The translations under genes and the position numbers were made by a program. The notes below the pieces were generated by a model. That model did not search any database. It worked only from the letters and a program-made list of their open reading frames with translations, and had not been told where the DNA came from. Positions 45,926-56,147 of a stretch of 64,000 nucleotides of DNA are shown here, piece by piece; position 1 is the stretch's first letter, and each line of letters starts with the position of its first letter. The DNA comes from Blattabacterium cuenoti (GTDB lineage Bacteria; Bacteroidota; Bacteroidia; Flavobacteriales; Blattabacteriaceae), in assembly GCF_014252395.1 (NCBI RefSeq), contig NZ_CP059219.1, forward strand, positions 234,610 through 298,609, written 5' to 3'.

Positions 45926-46900
45926 ATGAATTTTAAAAAAAATATTTTTTCTATAACCTCAAAAAAGGAATTTGAAGATTTAACATTAGAATTATTTCAT
46001 TATCAAATTATAAATAACAAAATTTATAGAAATTATATTAATTTATTAAAAATAAATACACTTAAAATAAAAAATATTTCTGATATTCCTTTTTTACCTA
46101 TTTCTTTTTTTAAAACACATCGTATTTGTAATAAAAAAAATGAAGATATTATTTTTACTAGTAGTGGAACAACAGGTAGTATAAAAAGTAAACATTATGT
46201 AGCAGATTTAAGTATTTATATGAATAGTATTCAAAAAGGATTTGAATATTTTTATGGACCAATAAATAAATTCAAATTTTTAGTTTTTTTTCCTACTGAT
46301 AGAATAGATTCTTCTTTAATTTATATGGTAAATTATTTTATACAAAAAACTTATAAAAATGGAAGTTGTTTTGTATCTACTTATGAAGATATAAAAACTA
46401 TTTATAATAGCAAAAAAAATATTTTAATTTTTGGTCTTAGTTTTTCTTTATTAGATTTTATAGAAAAATATAATATAGGTAAATATGATGAAAAAAAATT
46501 AATTATTATGGAAACAGGAGGAATGAAAGGAAAAAGAAAAGAAATGATTAGAGAAGAATTGCATTATATTTTAAAAAAATATTTTCATGTTAATGAAATT
46601 CATTCAGAATATGGAATGACAGAATTGCTTTCTCAAGCATATGCAAAAAAAAAAGGATTATTTCAATGTCCTCCTTGGATGAGAATATATATACGAGATT
46701 TGGAAGATCCTTTTATGCATATAAATAACAATAAAATAGGAGGTATTGATTTGATAGATTTATCTAATTATTTATCTTGTCCTTTTATTTCCACCGATGA
46801 TTTAGGAAAAAAAATAAATGATAATGAATTTGAAGTCTTGGGAAGAACGGATTTATCAGATATACGAGGATGTAATATAATGAATCATTCAATTTTATAA
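45926..46900 (+). CDS. LuxE-like acyl-protein synthetase / adenylating enzyme
   Basis: A 324-residue protein with an AMP-binding motif TSSGTTGSIKSKH and a later SEYGMTELLSQAYA segment, the pattern of LuxE/PaaK-like ligases. LuxE activates fatty acids, but no luxC or luxD is here, so the substrate is unknown. Relatives are widespread in Flavobacteria. The C-terminus ISTDDLGKKI and LGRTDLSDIRGCNI fits the closing domain of adenylating enzymes. It lies 4 bases after cvpA and 4 bases from the convergent phosphate transporter. Confidence 0.8.
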   Translation: MNFKKNIFSITSKKEFEDLTLELFHYQIINNKIYRNYINLLKINTLKIKNISDIPFLPISFFKTHRICNKKNEDIIFTSSGTTGSIKSKHYVADLSIYMNSIQKGFEYFYGPINKFKFLVFFPTDRIDSSLIYMVNYFIQKTYKNGSCFVSTYEDIKTIYNSKKNILIFGLSFSLLDFIEKYNIGKYDEKKLIIMETGGMKGKRKEMIREELHYILKKYFHVNEIHSEYGMTELLSQAYAKKKGLFQCPPWMRIYIRDLEDPFMHINNNKIGGIDLIDLSNYLSCPFISTDDLGKKINDNEFEVLGRTDLSDIRGCNIMNHSIL

Positions 46901-46904
46901 CAAC

Positions 46905-49169
46905 CTATAAATCTGCATTTGATGTAATATTTTGATATATTAAAATAATATCTTTTATACTTTCTGTTATTTTTTTTGATTGTAAAAGAATATCTAACAT
47001 TAATAATGTATTTTTTGTACCATATTTATTTTGAATAATTCCCATTACTTGTTGATTCATTTGTTCCTCAATTTTTTTTATAATTTTATTTTGTACGATA
47101 GAAACATATTGTATATGTTGACAATTTTTATCTATTGTAATTTTTTTTATTATGTTGAAATGTTCAAACATAAGATGTTTAAGGTTTAAAATATTTTTTT
47201 TTTGTTTATATATTAAAGGTTTATGACTATTTATGACATGAACTAATGTACTATGTGTTAAAATATCTGAAGATTCAATGATATCTTTAGTTTTATTATA
47301 TATATGTAAATAAATTATTCCAGCAATAGGTTCATTATTTTTTGTTCTTCTAATCACTTGAATTAAAGTATTATGTATATTTTTAAAATTTTCTTTAACT
47401 TTTAATAAATTATTTCTGCTATTTTGAATAGTTTTTAAATTTTCTTGAGTAATTCCTTCTATACTATTTTTATAAATATTTTCTATATATTCAAGTGTAG
47501 GTTTTAGAATATTAAAAGTTCTATTTAATGAACTCTTTAAAGTCATATCTATTGTATTATTAAAGAGTAATTTTTCTTCTATGTTATATTGTATTTTATA
47601 ATATTTATTATAACTTTTATAAAAAACAAATAATATTAAAAAAATAAAAAAAATAAGAGCCCATTTTTTAAAAAAAAATAAAAAAGAAGCGATGGTTCCT
47701 GCCATAATAAATGCTATAAAACCTGTTAAAAACCATCCTCTTATAACCTTTATAACTCCTGAAACTCTGTAAACTGCACTTTCTCTATTCCAAGCTCTAT
47801 CTGAAAGAGAAGTTCCCATAGATACCATAAAAGTAACAAAAGTAGTAGATAATGGTAATTTTTGAACTGTTGCTATAGATATTAAAATACTAGATATCGT
47901 TAAATTAGCAGAAGCTCTAACTAAGTCAAAAGCAGGGGATTCTTCTTTTTTATTTTTTTTTTGTTTAAAATTTTTTTCTATTTTAACTAAAAATCTTTTA
48001 GGAAAAAATTTAAAAATATTTTTTCCTAAAAATATAAAAAATCGAACAATTCCTCTAGAAAAAGAATTAGATAAAAATATCTCTGTTCCTTCATTTTGTC
48101 TACTTAAATTTAGTTCTGTACTAGTAATATTTTTAGTTTTTTTTGAAAACCAAAGCGTTAATATCATAATTATTCCTGCAACAATTAAAATTAAAGATGG
48201 AACTTGAACATTTCCAGATAAACTTTTCATATTGTATTTTTCAGCAGGAGGACTACCAGCTTCTTTCCATATATTATAAGATTGTATACTAGCTATGGGA
48301 ACACCTATAAAATTTACTAAATCATTTCCTGCAAAAGCCATAGCTAGAGAAAAGGTTCCATATAATACTACAAATTTTAATATATTATATCCTAAAGAAA
48401 CAAATATCTTTGCTATAATAGTCCATGTAGAAAATAAAATTAATAAAAAAATAATAAAATTATGATGAATATATTTTATAAAACGTTGTATGAATAAATA
48501 AAAGCCCATATCATTATTACCCTGTAAAGTACTATACAGTCCTTTTATAATAAGAAAATACGTCATACTACTTAATGAAATAGCTGCCCATATTACTCCT
48601 ATATATTTTAATCTACTTTCATATTCAAAACTTAATAAAAAACGAATAAAATAGTGAATAAAAGCACCAGAAATAAAAGAAATTACAATAGATAAAAAAA
48701 TACCTATACTAATAATTAAGGTTCTTTCAATTTTAATATATTTAGTTAAATGATGAAAAGGCTCCTCATTTAATGGAGAAATCATTTTTAGTATAGCTAT
48801 ACTGAATGCTCCTCCTAATAAGCAAAAAACCATAGATACTGTAGTAGAAGTAGGTAATCCTAAAGTATTAAAAATATCTAATAAAATAATATCGGATATC
48901 ATAACTGATAAAAAAATAAAAATAATATCTGAAAAATAAAAAAAGGAAGGATCAAAAACGCCTTTTCTTGCTACTTCCATCATTCCACTGGATAAAAAAG
49001 CTCCTAATAAAATACCCAAACTAGCAAAAATCATAATAATTCTACGAGAGGCTACTTGAGATCCAATTGCAGAATTTAGAAAATTAACAGCATCATTAAT
49101 TAAACCTACAACAAGATCAAATATTGATAAAAAAAGAATTACTATGATGGATGAATAAAAAAGTACCAT
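46905..49169 (-). CDS. PiT-family inorganic phosphate transporter with C-terminal PhoU-like region
   Basis: A 754-residue protein. Residues 1 to about 535 hold two PiT repeats with inverted signatures, GLINDAVNFLNSAIGSQVA near residue 22 and FAGNDLVNFIGVPIAS near 280. Further helices lie near 425-530 and include SIATVQKLPLSTTFVTFMVS. The remainder (about 540-754) is soluble and helical, like the PhoU/DUF47 family normally made as a separate partner. It imports phosphate by ion symport. It lies last in the minus-strand run der-ruvA-PiT, 78 bases after ruvA. Confidence 0.88.
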   Translation of the reverse strand: MVLFYSSIIVILFLSIFDLVVGLINDAVNFLNSAIGSQVASRRIIMIFASLGILLGAFLSSGMMEVARKGVFDPSFFYFSDIIFIFLSVMISDIILLDIFNTLGLPTSTTVSMVFCLLGGAFSIAILKMISPLNEEPFHHLTKYIKIERTLIISIGIFLSIVISFISGAFIHYFIRFLLSFEYESRLKYIGVIWAAISLSSMTYFLIIKGLYSTLQGNNDMGFYLFIQRFIKYIHHNFIIFLLILFSTWTIIAKIFVSLGYNILKFVVLYGTFSLAMAFAGNDLVNFIGVPIASIQSYNIWKEAGSPPAEKYNMKSLSGNVQVPSLILIVAGIIMILTLWFSKKTKNITSTELNLSRQNEGTEIFLSNSFSRGIVRFFIFLGKNIFKFFPKRFLVKIEKNFKQKKNKKEESPAFDLVRASANLTISSILISIATVQKLPLSTTFVTFMVSMGTSLSDRAWNRESAVYRVSGVIKVIRGWFLTGFIAFIMAGTIASFLFFFKKWALIFFIFLILFVFYKSYNKYYKIQYNIEEKLLFNNTIDMTLKSSLNRTFNILKPTLEYIENIYKNSIEGITQENLKTIQNSRNNLLKVKENFKNIHNTLIQVIRRTKNNEPIAGIIYLHIYNKTKDIIESSDILTHSTLVHVINSHKPLIYKQKKNILNLKHLMFEHFNIIKKITIDKNCQHIQYVSIVQNKIIKKIEEQMNQQVMGIIQNKYGTKNTLLMLDILLQSKKITESIKDIILIYQNITSNADL

Positions 49170-49247
49170 ATAGATATTATTGAATTCACAAAAACAAAAT
49201 GAAAAAATAATATACTTTTGTTTTTTGATAAATTGTAAAAAATTTTA

Positions 49248-49844
49248 TTATTTTGCAATTTTTTTTAAAGATTCTTTAATCAAATTTTCTACAGAAAATT
49301 CTGTATTTTTATCCAAAATATCGTCCAAAATTTTATTTGAATTTTTAATAGAAAATCCAAGTACGCTTAAAGCACTTAAAGCTTCTTTTTTTAAAAAAAT
49401 TCTTTTTTCTAAAAATTTTACGTTTTTTTTATCTTTATGGATATAAATTTTATCTTTAAGTTCTATAATTATTTTTTGAGCTGTTTTTTTTCCAATACCT
49501 TTTACTTTATTAAAAACATTTACATCTTCTTGAAAGATGTATTTTTCTATTTCATATGGAGTAAGGTTAGATAATAACATGATAGCAGAGCTTGGCCCTA
49601 TACCATTAACTGATATTAAATAAGAAAATATTTTTCTTTCTATTTTTTCAAAAAAACCATATAAAACATGTTGATTTTCTTTTATAAAGAGATATGTATA
49701 TATATATACCTCTTTACCTTCTTCTTCTAATAAAGAAGAATATGTGTATGAGGAAATATGAATATAATATCCCACACCATGACAATCTATAATTAAATAA
49801 GATTTATTTTTTTCTATTAATTTTCCTCTTAAATGTGTTATCAC
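49248..49844 (-). CDS. ruvA: Holliday junction DNA helicase subunit RuvA
   Basis: A 198-residue junction-binding protein. It starts MITHLRGKLIEKN (OB domain), followed by the helix-hairpin-helix segments LISVNGIGPSSAIML and FNKVKGIGKKTAQKIIIELKD, then a C-terminal RuvB-binding domain. Normal length. ruvB and ruvC are not in this window. Twenty bases separate it from der upstream. Confidence 0.95.
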   Translation of the reverse strand: MITHLRGKLIEKNKSYLIIDCHGVGYYIHISSYTYSSLLEEEGKEVYIYTYLFIKENQHVLYGFFEKIERKIFSYLISVNGIGPSSAIMLLSNLTPYEIEKYIFQEDVNVFNKVKGIGKKTAQKIIIELKDKIYIHKDKKNVKFLEKRIFLKKEALSALSVLGFSIKNSNKILDDILDKNTEFSVENLIKESLKKIAK

Positions 49845-49864
49845 TATATGAAGAATAATAAAAA

Positions 49865-51187
49865 TTATTTTTTTCTAAAAAAAATTTGTATGGGAACTCC
49901 ACTAAAATTAAAATGATAACGAATTTTATTTTCAACAAATCTTTTATAAGAATCTTTTATATATTGAGGATAATTAGAAAAAAATATAAATTTTGGAGTA
50001 TATGATGGAATTTGAGTACAATATTTAATGGTTATCAATTTATTTTTTTTCTTTATAGAAGGAGGTGGATTTTGTTTTAAAATAGGTAACATAATTTTAT
50101 TTAAAATATTCGTTTTTAATCTATTTTTACGGGTTTTTAAAACTTGATAAGCTGTAGGAATAATATTATGTATTCCATCTTTATTTTTAGCGGATATAAA
50201 AAGAATAGGAACATTATAAAATGGAGAAATTTTATTTCTAATAAAAACTTCGTAATTTTTTTGCATGGAATAATTATTTTTATGAAGTAAATCCCATTTG
50301 TTAATAAGTATTATAATTCCTTTATTGTTTTTTTCCACCAATCTAAAAATATTCATATCTTGTTTATCCCATCCTATTACTGCATCTATTAATAAAAAAC
50401 AAATGTCTGTATATTCTATTGTTCTAACCGTTTTCATAGCAGAATAAAATTCAAGGTTTTCTTTTATTTTAGATTTTTTCCTAACTCCAGGTGTATCAAT
50501 TAAAATACACTCATATCCAAAATTTTTATATAAAACATCTAAACTATCTCTAGTAGTTCCAGAAATATTTGTTACAATATGATGATTTTTATTTAAAAAA
50601 GAATTAATTAAAGTAGATTTTCCTACATTTGGACGTCCTACTACCGAAAAACGAGGCATGAATTTATGTTCTTCTATTATATCTTTTTTTTCTTTTTTAA
50701 AAATTTCTACTAAATTATCGAGTAATTCTCCTGTTCCACTACCATTTATGGATGATATAAAACAATAATTTTTAAATCCTAAATGGAAAAAATCTGTATT
50801 AGAATATAATAACTTACCTTTATCTACTTTATTGATTACTAAATAAATTATTTTATTACATTTTCTTAAAAATTTAGCTATTTCTACATCTATATTTAAT
50901 ATTCCTACTTTTATATCTACTAAAAATAAAATAACGTATGATTCTTTGATAGCAAAGAAAATTTGATTTCTTATTTCTTTTTCAAGAATGTCATTTTTAT
51001 TATTAGTGAATCCTCCTGTATCTATTACAGAAAATTTTATACCATTCCATTCTGAATATCCATAAATACGATCCCTTGTTACTCCACTTTTTATATGAAC
51101 AATAGCTTTTCTTCTTCCTACAAGTCTATTGAATAAAGTAGATTTTCCTACATTTGGACGTCCTACTATAGATACAATATAATTCAT
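49865..51187 (-). CDS. der: Ribosome-assembly GTPase Der (EngA)
   Basis: A 440-residue protein with two consecutive GTPase domains, GRPNVGKSTLFN near residue 9 and GRPNVGKSTLIN near residue 185, plus DTGG and DTPG switch motifs and NKVDK/NKWDL base-recognition motifs. A C-terminal KH-like domain follows. It acts in 50S subunit maturation and is essential in bacteria. It is first in the minus run with ruvA and divergent from trmD. Confidence 0.96.
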   Translation of the reverse strand: MNYIVSIVGRPNVGKSTLFNRLVGRRKAIVHIKSGVTRDRIYGYSEWNGIKFSVIDTGGFTNNKNDILEKEIRNQIFFAIKESYVILFLVDIKVGILNIDVEIAKFLRKCNKIIYLVINKVDKGKLLYSNTDFFHLGFKNYCFISSINGSGTGELLDNLVEIFKKEKKDIIEEHKFMPRFSVVGRPNVGKSTLINSFLNKNHHIVTNISGTTRDSLDVLYKNFGYECILIDTPGVRKKSKIKENLEFYSAMKTVRTIEYTDICFLLIDAVIGWDKQDMNIFRLVEKNNKGIIILINKWDLLHKNNYSMQKNYEVFIRNKISPFYNVPILFISAKNKDGIHNIIPTAYQVLKTRKNRLKTNILNKIMLPILKQNPPPSIKKKNKLITIKYCTQIPSYTPKFIFFSNYPQYIKDSYKRFVENKIRYHFNFSGVPIQIFFRKK

Positions 51188-51202
51188 TTTTTAAAATATA
51201 TA

Positions 51203-51210
51203 CAAAGGTA
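51203..51210 (-). promoter_or_regulatory. Candidate -7 promoter box for der
   Basis: Minus strand TACCTTTG matches TAnnTTTG, 15 bases upstream of the der ATG. No TTTG is seen at the usual distance upstream. Confidence 0.3.
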
Positions 51211-51275
51211 AAATTTTTTTATTAGTTTCATTACTAGATTTTTAGTCAAAGTGTATATTACTTTAAAAAAAAATA

Positions 51276-51932
51276 ATGCGTATAGATATTATTAGTATAA
51301 TTCCTGAAATTTTTTATAGTACTTTTTCTAATTCTATTATTCAAAAAGCAATCAATAATAGATTGATTAATATTAAAATTCATGACTTACGAAAATATGG
51401 TTTAGGAAAACGTAAAAAAGTGGATGATTATCCTTATGGAGGAGGATCTGGAATGGTTATTCGAATAGAACCTGTATATCAATGTTTTTATAAACTTTTA
51501 TCAGAAAGAAATTATGATGAAAAAATTTTTATGACACCTGATGGAACTATATTTAACCAAAAATATGCTAAATCTTTAACTTACAATAAAAATATTATTA
51601 TTCTTTGTGGACGTTATAAAGGAATTGATCAAAGAATTAGAGATCACTTAATTTCCAAAGAAATTTCAATTGGAAATTATATTCTATCTGGAGGAGAGTT
51701 AGCTGCAGCTGTTGTAGTAGAAGCTGTGGTAAGATTATTACCAGGAGTCATTAAAAATAAAAATTCTATTATAACGGATTCTTTTCAAAAAAAGGAATAT
51801 TTTATAGCTCCTCCTATTTATACTCGTCCAAAAATATATAAAGGTTGGTCTGTTCCAAAAATACTTTTATCTGGAAATCATAAAAAAATTAAAGATTGGT
51901 TAAATCAAAAAGCTATTCAATTTAAGAAATAA
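51276..51932 (+). CDS. trmD: tRNA (guanine-37-N1) methyltransferase
   Basis: A 218-residue SPOUT enzyme. Its start MRIDIISIIPEIF, DDYPYGGGSGMVI, LCGRYKGIDQRI and IGNYILSGGELAAAV (trefoil knot) are all conserved. It methylates G37 next to the anticodon and so prevents frameshifting. It overlaps convergent argH by 11 bases. The C-terminal domain is shorter than in E. coli, as in other Bacteroidota. Confidence 0.95.
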   Translation: MRIDIISIIPEIFYSTFSNSIIQKAINNRLINIKIHDLRKYGLGKRKKVDDYPYGGGSGMVIRIEPVYQCFYKLLSERNYDEKIFMTPDGTIFNQKYAKSLTYNKNIIILCGRYKGIDQRIRDHLISKEISIGNYILSGGELAAAVVVEAVVRLLPGVIKNKNSIITDSFQKKEYFIAPPIYTRPKIYKGWSVPKILLSGNHKKIKDWLNQKAIQFKK

Positions 51933-53313
51933 AAATTGGATTTTTAGAGGATCCTTCAAAAGAAATTTTACTATAAATTAAACGCGTTATAACTTCATTT
52001 ATTTTATAAAAATCAAATTCTTTCATAATATTTTGCATCAAATTTGTAATTTTTTCATTACATAAATTTCCTATACTTCCTTCATGAGAATAACAAATAT
52101 TTTTACTACAGGGTATAAAAATTCTATTTTGTATATCTAAACCTATTTTTTGATAAGCTTCTCTAAAAGAATATCCTTTTTCAACAACAAGGTTATTTAC
52201 CTCTTCTACACTGAATAAATATTTATATTTATTATCCTTAAGGATATCTTTTTTTACTATAATATGATTTAACATATACTTAAACATAGAAAAACATTTC
52301 TTTATTTCTTCAAAAATAGGAATAAATCTTTCTTTTATTATTTGAAAATCTCTATGATATCCAGAACATAAATTAGAAACAATTAAAGAAATTTCATTAG
52401 GTAATGATATAATTCTATTACATTTAGCTCGTATAATTTCAAAAACATCTGGATTTTTTTTATGAGGCATAATACTAGATCCGGTAGTAAGATGATCAGG
52501 AAAACTAATAAAATTAAAATTTTGACTTAAATATAAACAAATATCTTGAGCCATTTTACTTAAAGTTCTAGCTAAAGAGGCTATAGATTCTGAAACAATT
52601 TTTTCCATTTTTCCACGTACCATTTGAGCATATACTACATTATAATTTAAACTTTCAAATCCAAGTAAATCCGTTGTCATTTTTCTATTTAAAGGGAGAG
52701 AAGATCCATAACCAGCAGCAGAACCTAAAGGATTTTTATTAACAATACGATATGCTGCTCGCATTAATAATAAATCATCTATTAAACTTTCTGCATACGC
52801 AGCAAACCAAAGACCAAAAGAAGATGGCATCGCTATTTGATAATGTGTATAACCAGGCATTAATATATTTTTATATTGTTCACTTAATTTTAATAATAAA
52901 TCAAAAAAAGAACGAACAATAAAAACTATTTCTTTTATTTCTTCTCTAACAAAAAGTTTTAAATCTACCAATATTTGATCATTTCTAGATCTACCACTAT
53001 GTATTTTTTTACCTACTACTCCTAAACGATTTATTAATAAAAATTCTATTTGAGAATGTATATCTTCTATTCCTTCATCTATATTAAAACTATTTTTTAA
53101 TATTTCGTTTATATAAATATTGCGTAATTCTTTAACTAAAATTAATAAATCATTTTTATTTAATAATCCAATACTTTTCAACATTATTATATGAGCGATA
53201 GTCCCTACAACATCATGTGGAGCTAAAAGTAAATCTATTTTAGAATCTTTTTCTGAAGTAAAATTTTCAATTTTTTTATTTATATGATTAGTTTTTTTGA
53301 ACCAAATTTTCAC
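51922..53313 (-). CDS. argH: Argininosuccinate lyase
   Basis: A 463-residue member of the fumarase/aspartase superfamily that splits argininosuccinate into arginine and fumarate. Key regions are SRNDQILVDL, MPGYTHYQIAMPSSFG and the flexible signature loop GSSIMPHKKNPDVFE with its catalytic Ser. Full length for the family. Arginine provisioning is expected in this symbiont group. It is divergent from gyrB. Confidence 0.95.
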   Translation of the reverse strand: MKIWFKKTNHINKKIENFTSEKDSKIDLLLAPHDVVGTIAHIIMLKSIGLLNKNDLLILVKELRNIYINEILKNSFNIDEGIEDIHSQIEFLLINRLGVVGKKIHSGRSRNDQILVDLKLFVREEIKEIVFIVRSFFDLLLKLSEQYKNILMPGYTHYQIAMPSSFGLWFAAYAESLIDDLLLMRAAYRIVNKNPLGSAAGYGSSLPLNRKMTTDLLGFESLNYNVVYAQMVRGKMEKIVSESIASLARTLSKMAQDICLYLSQNFNFISFPDHLTTGSSIMPHKKNPDVFEIIRAKCNRIISLPNEISLIVSNLCSGYHRDFQIIKERFIPIFEEIKKCFSMFKYMLNHIIVKKDILKDNKYKYLFSVEEVNNLVVEKGYSFREAYQKIGLDIQNRIFIPCSKNICYSHEGSIGNLCNEKITNLMQNIMKEFDFYKINEVITRLIYSKISFEGSSKNPIFIS

Positions 53314-53396
53314 GAAAAAAATATTTTTATATTTTTATTTGATATAAAACTATAAATTTTTATGGTAAAAATAAAAATTTCTCATAAAATTGTATT

Positions 53397-55316
53397 ATGA
53401 ATAATACAGAATATACAGCAGATAGTATTCAATCTTTAGAAGGGATTGAACATATAAGATTAAGACCTTCTATGTACATAGGTGATGTAGGAGTTAGAGG
53501 ATTACATCATTTAGTATACGAAGTAATAGATAATTCGGTAGATGAAGCTTTAGCAGGTTATTGTAATAAAATATGGGTTACAATTCATAAAAATGGATTT
53601 ATAACTGTTCTTGATAATGGTCGTGGAATTCCAGTAGAAATTCATAAAAAAGAAGGAATATCTGCACTTGAAGTAGTTATGACTAAAATTGGAGCTGGAG
53701 GAAAATTTGATAAAAATTCTTATAAAGTTTCTGGAGGATTACATGGTGTAGGTATTTCTTGTGTTAATGCTTTATCTAAAAAACTTATAGTTACTATTTA
53801 TCGTAATGGAAAAATTTATGAACAAGAATATTTAAAAGGAAAAGCTATTTATTCGGTAAAGTGTTTAGAAGAAACTAATATGCAAGGAACAAAAATTAGT
53901 TATATAGCAGATAATTCTATTTTTAATTCTATTACATATAATTATGAAATATTAGCCAATAGATTGAAAGAACTATCTTTTTTAAATAAAGGATTACATT
54001 TATTTTTAATAGATGAAAGAAATAATATAAAAGAAGATTTTTTTTCTGAAAATGGATTAAAAGAATATATTACTATTTTAGATAAAAATCAAGAATCTTT
54101 AAATAAAAATGTCATTTTTATTGAAGGAGAAAAAGAAAATACTATTGTAGAAGTTGCAATGCAGTATAATACTTCTTTTAAAGAAAAAATTTATTCTTAT
54201 GTTAACAATATTAATACTTCTGAAGGAGGAACTCACATTTCTGGATTTAGAAGAGCATTAACCAGAACATTAAAAAAATATACAGAAGGATATGGAATAT
54301 TATCAAATAAAGATAAAGTGTTGGAGTTAACAGGAGATGATTTTAGAGAAGGAATTACAGTCATTATATCTGTTAGAGTAATAAATCCTCAATTTGAAGG
54401 ACAAACTAAAACAAAACTAAGTAATCACGAAGTTGGTGGTATTGTAGATAAAATTGTGGGAGAAATGTTAACTATATATTTAGAAGAACATCCTATTGAA
54501 AGAAAAAAAATCATTGATAAAGTAATTTTAGCTGCTAAAGCCCGTCAAGCTGCTAAAAAAGCTCGTGAATTAATACAAAAAAAGAATCCTATTATAAATA
54601 GTATTTTACCTGGAAAATTAGCAGATTGTTCTTTCAACAATCCAGAAAATTGTGAAATTTACTTAGTAGAAGGTGATTCTGCTGGTGGGACAGCCAAACA
54701 AGGTAGAGATAGAAATTTTCAAGCTATTTTACCTTTACGAGGAAAAATATTAAATGTAGAAAAGGCTATGCAATATAAAATATTTGAAAATGAGGAAATA
54801 AAAAATATATTTACTTCTTTAGGTGTTTCTATTGGAACAGAAGAAGATCAAAAAGTTTTAAATATAAAAAAACTTAGATACAATAAAATTATTATTATGA
54901 CAGATGCGGATACAGATGGTAGTCATATTTCTACTTTAATTTTAACATTGTTTTTCCGTTATATGAAACCATTAATAGAAAAAGGTCATATTTATATTGC
55001 TACGCCTCCACTTTATTTAATTCAAAAAGGGAATCATTATCAATACGCTTGGAATGATAAAGAAAGAGAAAATATTCTAAATAAATTAGGAAGTAAAAAA
55101 TATGTAAATATACAACGTTATAAAGGATTAGGAGAAATGAATGCAGAACAACTTTGGGAAACAACTATGAACCCAAAAAAAAGAACACTACGAAAGGTAA
55201 ATATAGAAAATTATTATGATGCAGATAAAATATTTTCAATTCTTATGGGATATGAAGTTCCTCCAAGAAGAGATTTTATAGAAAAAAATGCTATATATGC
55301 AAAAATTAATGTTTAG
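53397..55316 (+). CDS. gyrB: DNA gyrase subunit B
   Basis: A 639-residue GHKL ATPase and Toprim subunit. Motifs are LRPSMYIGDVGVRGLHHL, DNGRGIPVEIH, GGLHGVGISCVNAL, the Toprim EGDSAGG and DADTDGSHI, and the C-terminal QRYKGLGEMN. It introduces negative supercoils with GyrA, which is outside the window. It starts a short plus run, gyrB-uppP-truB. Confidence 0.97.
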   Translation: MNNTEYTADSIQSLEGIEHIRLRPSMYIGDVGVRGLHHLVYEVIDNSVDEALAGYCNKIWVTIHKNGFITVLDNGRGIPVEIHKKEGISALEVVMTKIGAGGKFDKNSYKVSGGLHGVGISCVNALSKKLIVTIYRNGKIYEQEYLKGKAIYSVKCLEETNMQGTKISYIADNSIFNSITYNYEILANRLKELSFLNKGLHLFLIDERNNIKEDFFSENGLKEYITILDKNQESLNKNVIFIEGEKENTIVEVAMQYNTSFKEKIYSYVNNINTSEGGTHISGFRRALTRTLKKYTEGYGILSNKDKVLELTGDDFREGITVIISVRVINPQFEGQTKTKLSNHEVGGIVDKIVGEMLTIYLEEHPIERKKIIDKVILAAKARQAAKKARELIQKKNPIINSILPGKLADCSFNNPENCEIYLVEGDSAGGTAKQGRDRNFQAILPLRGKILNVEKAMQYKIFENEEIKNIFTSLGVSIGTEEDQKVLNIKKLRYNKIIIMTDADTDGSHISTLILTLFFRYMKPLIEKGHIYIATPPLYLIQKGNHYQYAWNDKERENILNKLGSKKYVNIQRYKGLGEMNAEQLWETTMNPKKRTLRKVNIENYYDADKIFSILMGYEVPPRRDFIEKNAIYAKINV

Positions 55317-55337
55317 AAAATTGATGATTATTTAATC

Positions 55338-56147
55338 ATGAATTATATTCAATCAATCCTATTAGGGATTATTGAAGGAATAACAGAATTATTTCCTGTT
55401 TCTTCCACAGGACATATGATTCTGGCAGCTTATGTTATGGGAATATTAGAAAATAAAATAACAAATTTATTTATTATTTCGGTTCAATTTGGAGCTGTTT
55501 TTTCGGTAGTATTCCTATATAGAAAAGATTTTTTTTTTCAAAAATGGAACTTTTATCTAAAAATTTTTTTAGCTAGTTTACCAGTGTGTTTTTTTGGTTT
55601 TTTATTAAATAGAAAAAACAATCTATTTTTAGATAATCCACTTGTAGTAGCTATATCTCTTTTTATAGGAGGTTTTTTAATTTTAAAAACAGAAAATTTA
55701 TACGAAAAAAAAAATTATAAAAAAAGAAATAATATTACTTATTTTAAAGCTATTATTATTGGATTATTTCAATGTTTAGCTTTGATACCAGGAGTATCTA
55801 GAAGTGCTACTACTATTGTAGCTTGCATGCTACAAAATGTTAATAGAAAAGAAACTATTGAATTTTCTTTTTTTTTATCTGTTCCTGTTATTATAATTGC
55901 TACATGTAAAAAATTATTCGATTATTACTATTTTAAAGTAGATTACTTATTTTTTGATTTTTATCTTTTTTTTAAAGAAATAGAGTTATTATTATTGGGA
56001 AATATAGCAGCTTTCTTTACAGCTATAATAACTATAAAATGTTTCATTACATATTTAAATAATTTTAAATTATTTGGATACTATAGAATTTTTTTAGGAA
56101 TTTTTTTTATTATTCTACATTATTTTAAACCAATTGTAAAGTATTGA
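55338..56147 (+). CDS. uppP: Undecaprenyl-diphosphatase UppP (BacA)
   Basis: A 269-residue membrane enzyme that recycles undecaprenyl diphosphate to the monophosphate carrier used by MraY. GIIEGITELFPVSSTGHM and IPGVSRSATTI are the two active-site segments. It has about seven helices. Its TGA overlaps the truB start by three bases (TTGA). Confidence 0.95.
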   Translation: MNYIQSILLGIIEGITELFPVSSTGHMILAAYVMGILENKITNLFIISVQFGAVFSVVFLYRKDFFFQKWNFYLKIFLASLPVCFFGFLLNRKNNLFLDNPLVVAISLFIGGFLILKTENLYEKKNYKKRNNITYFKAIIIGLFQCLALIPGVSRSATTIVACMLQNVNRKETIEFSFFLSVPVIIIATCKKLFDYYYFKVDYLFFDFYLFFKEIELLLLGNIAAFFTAIITIKCFITYLNNFKLFGYYRIFLGIFFIILHYFKPIVKY

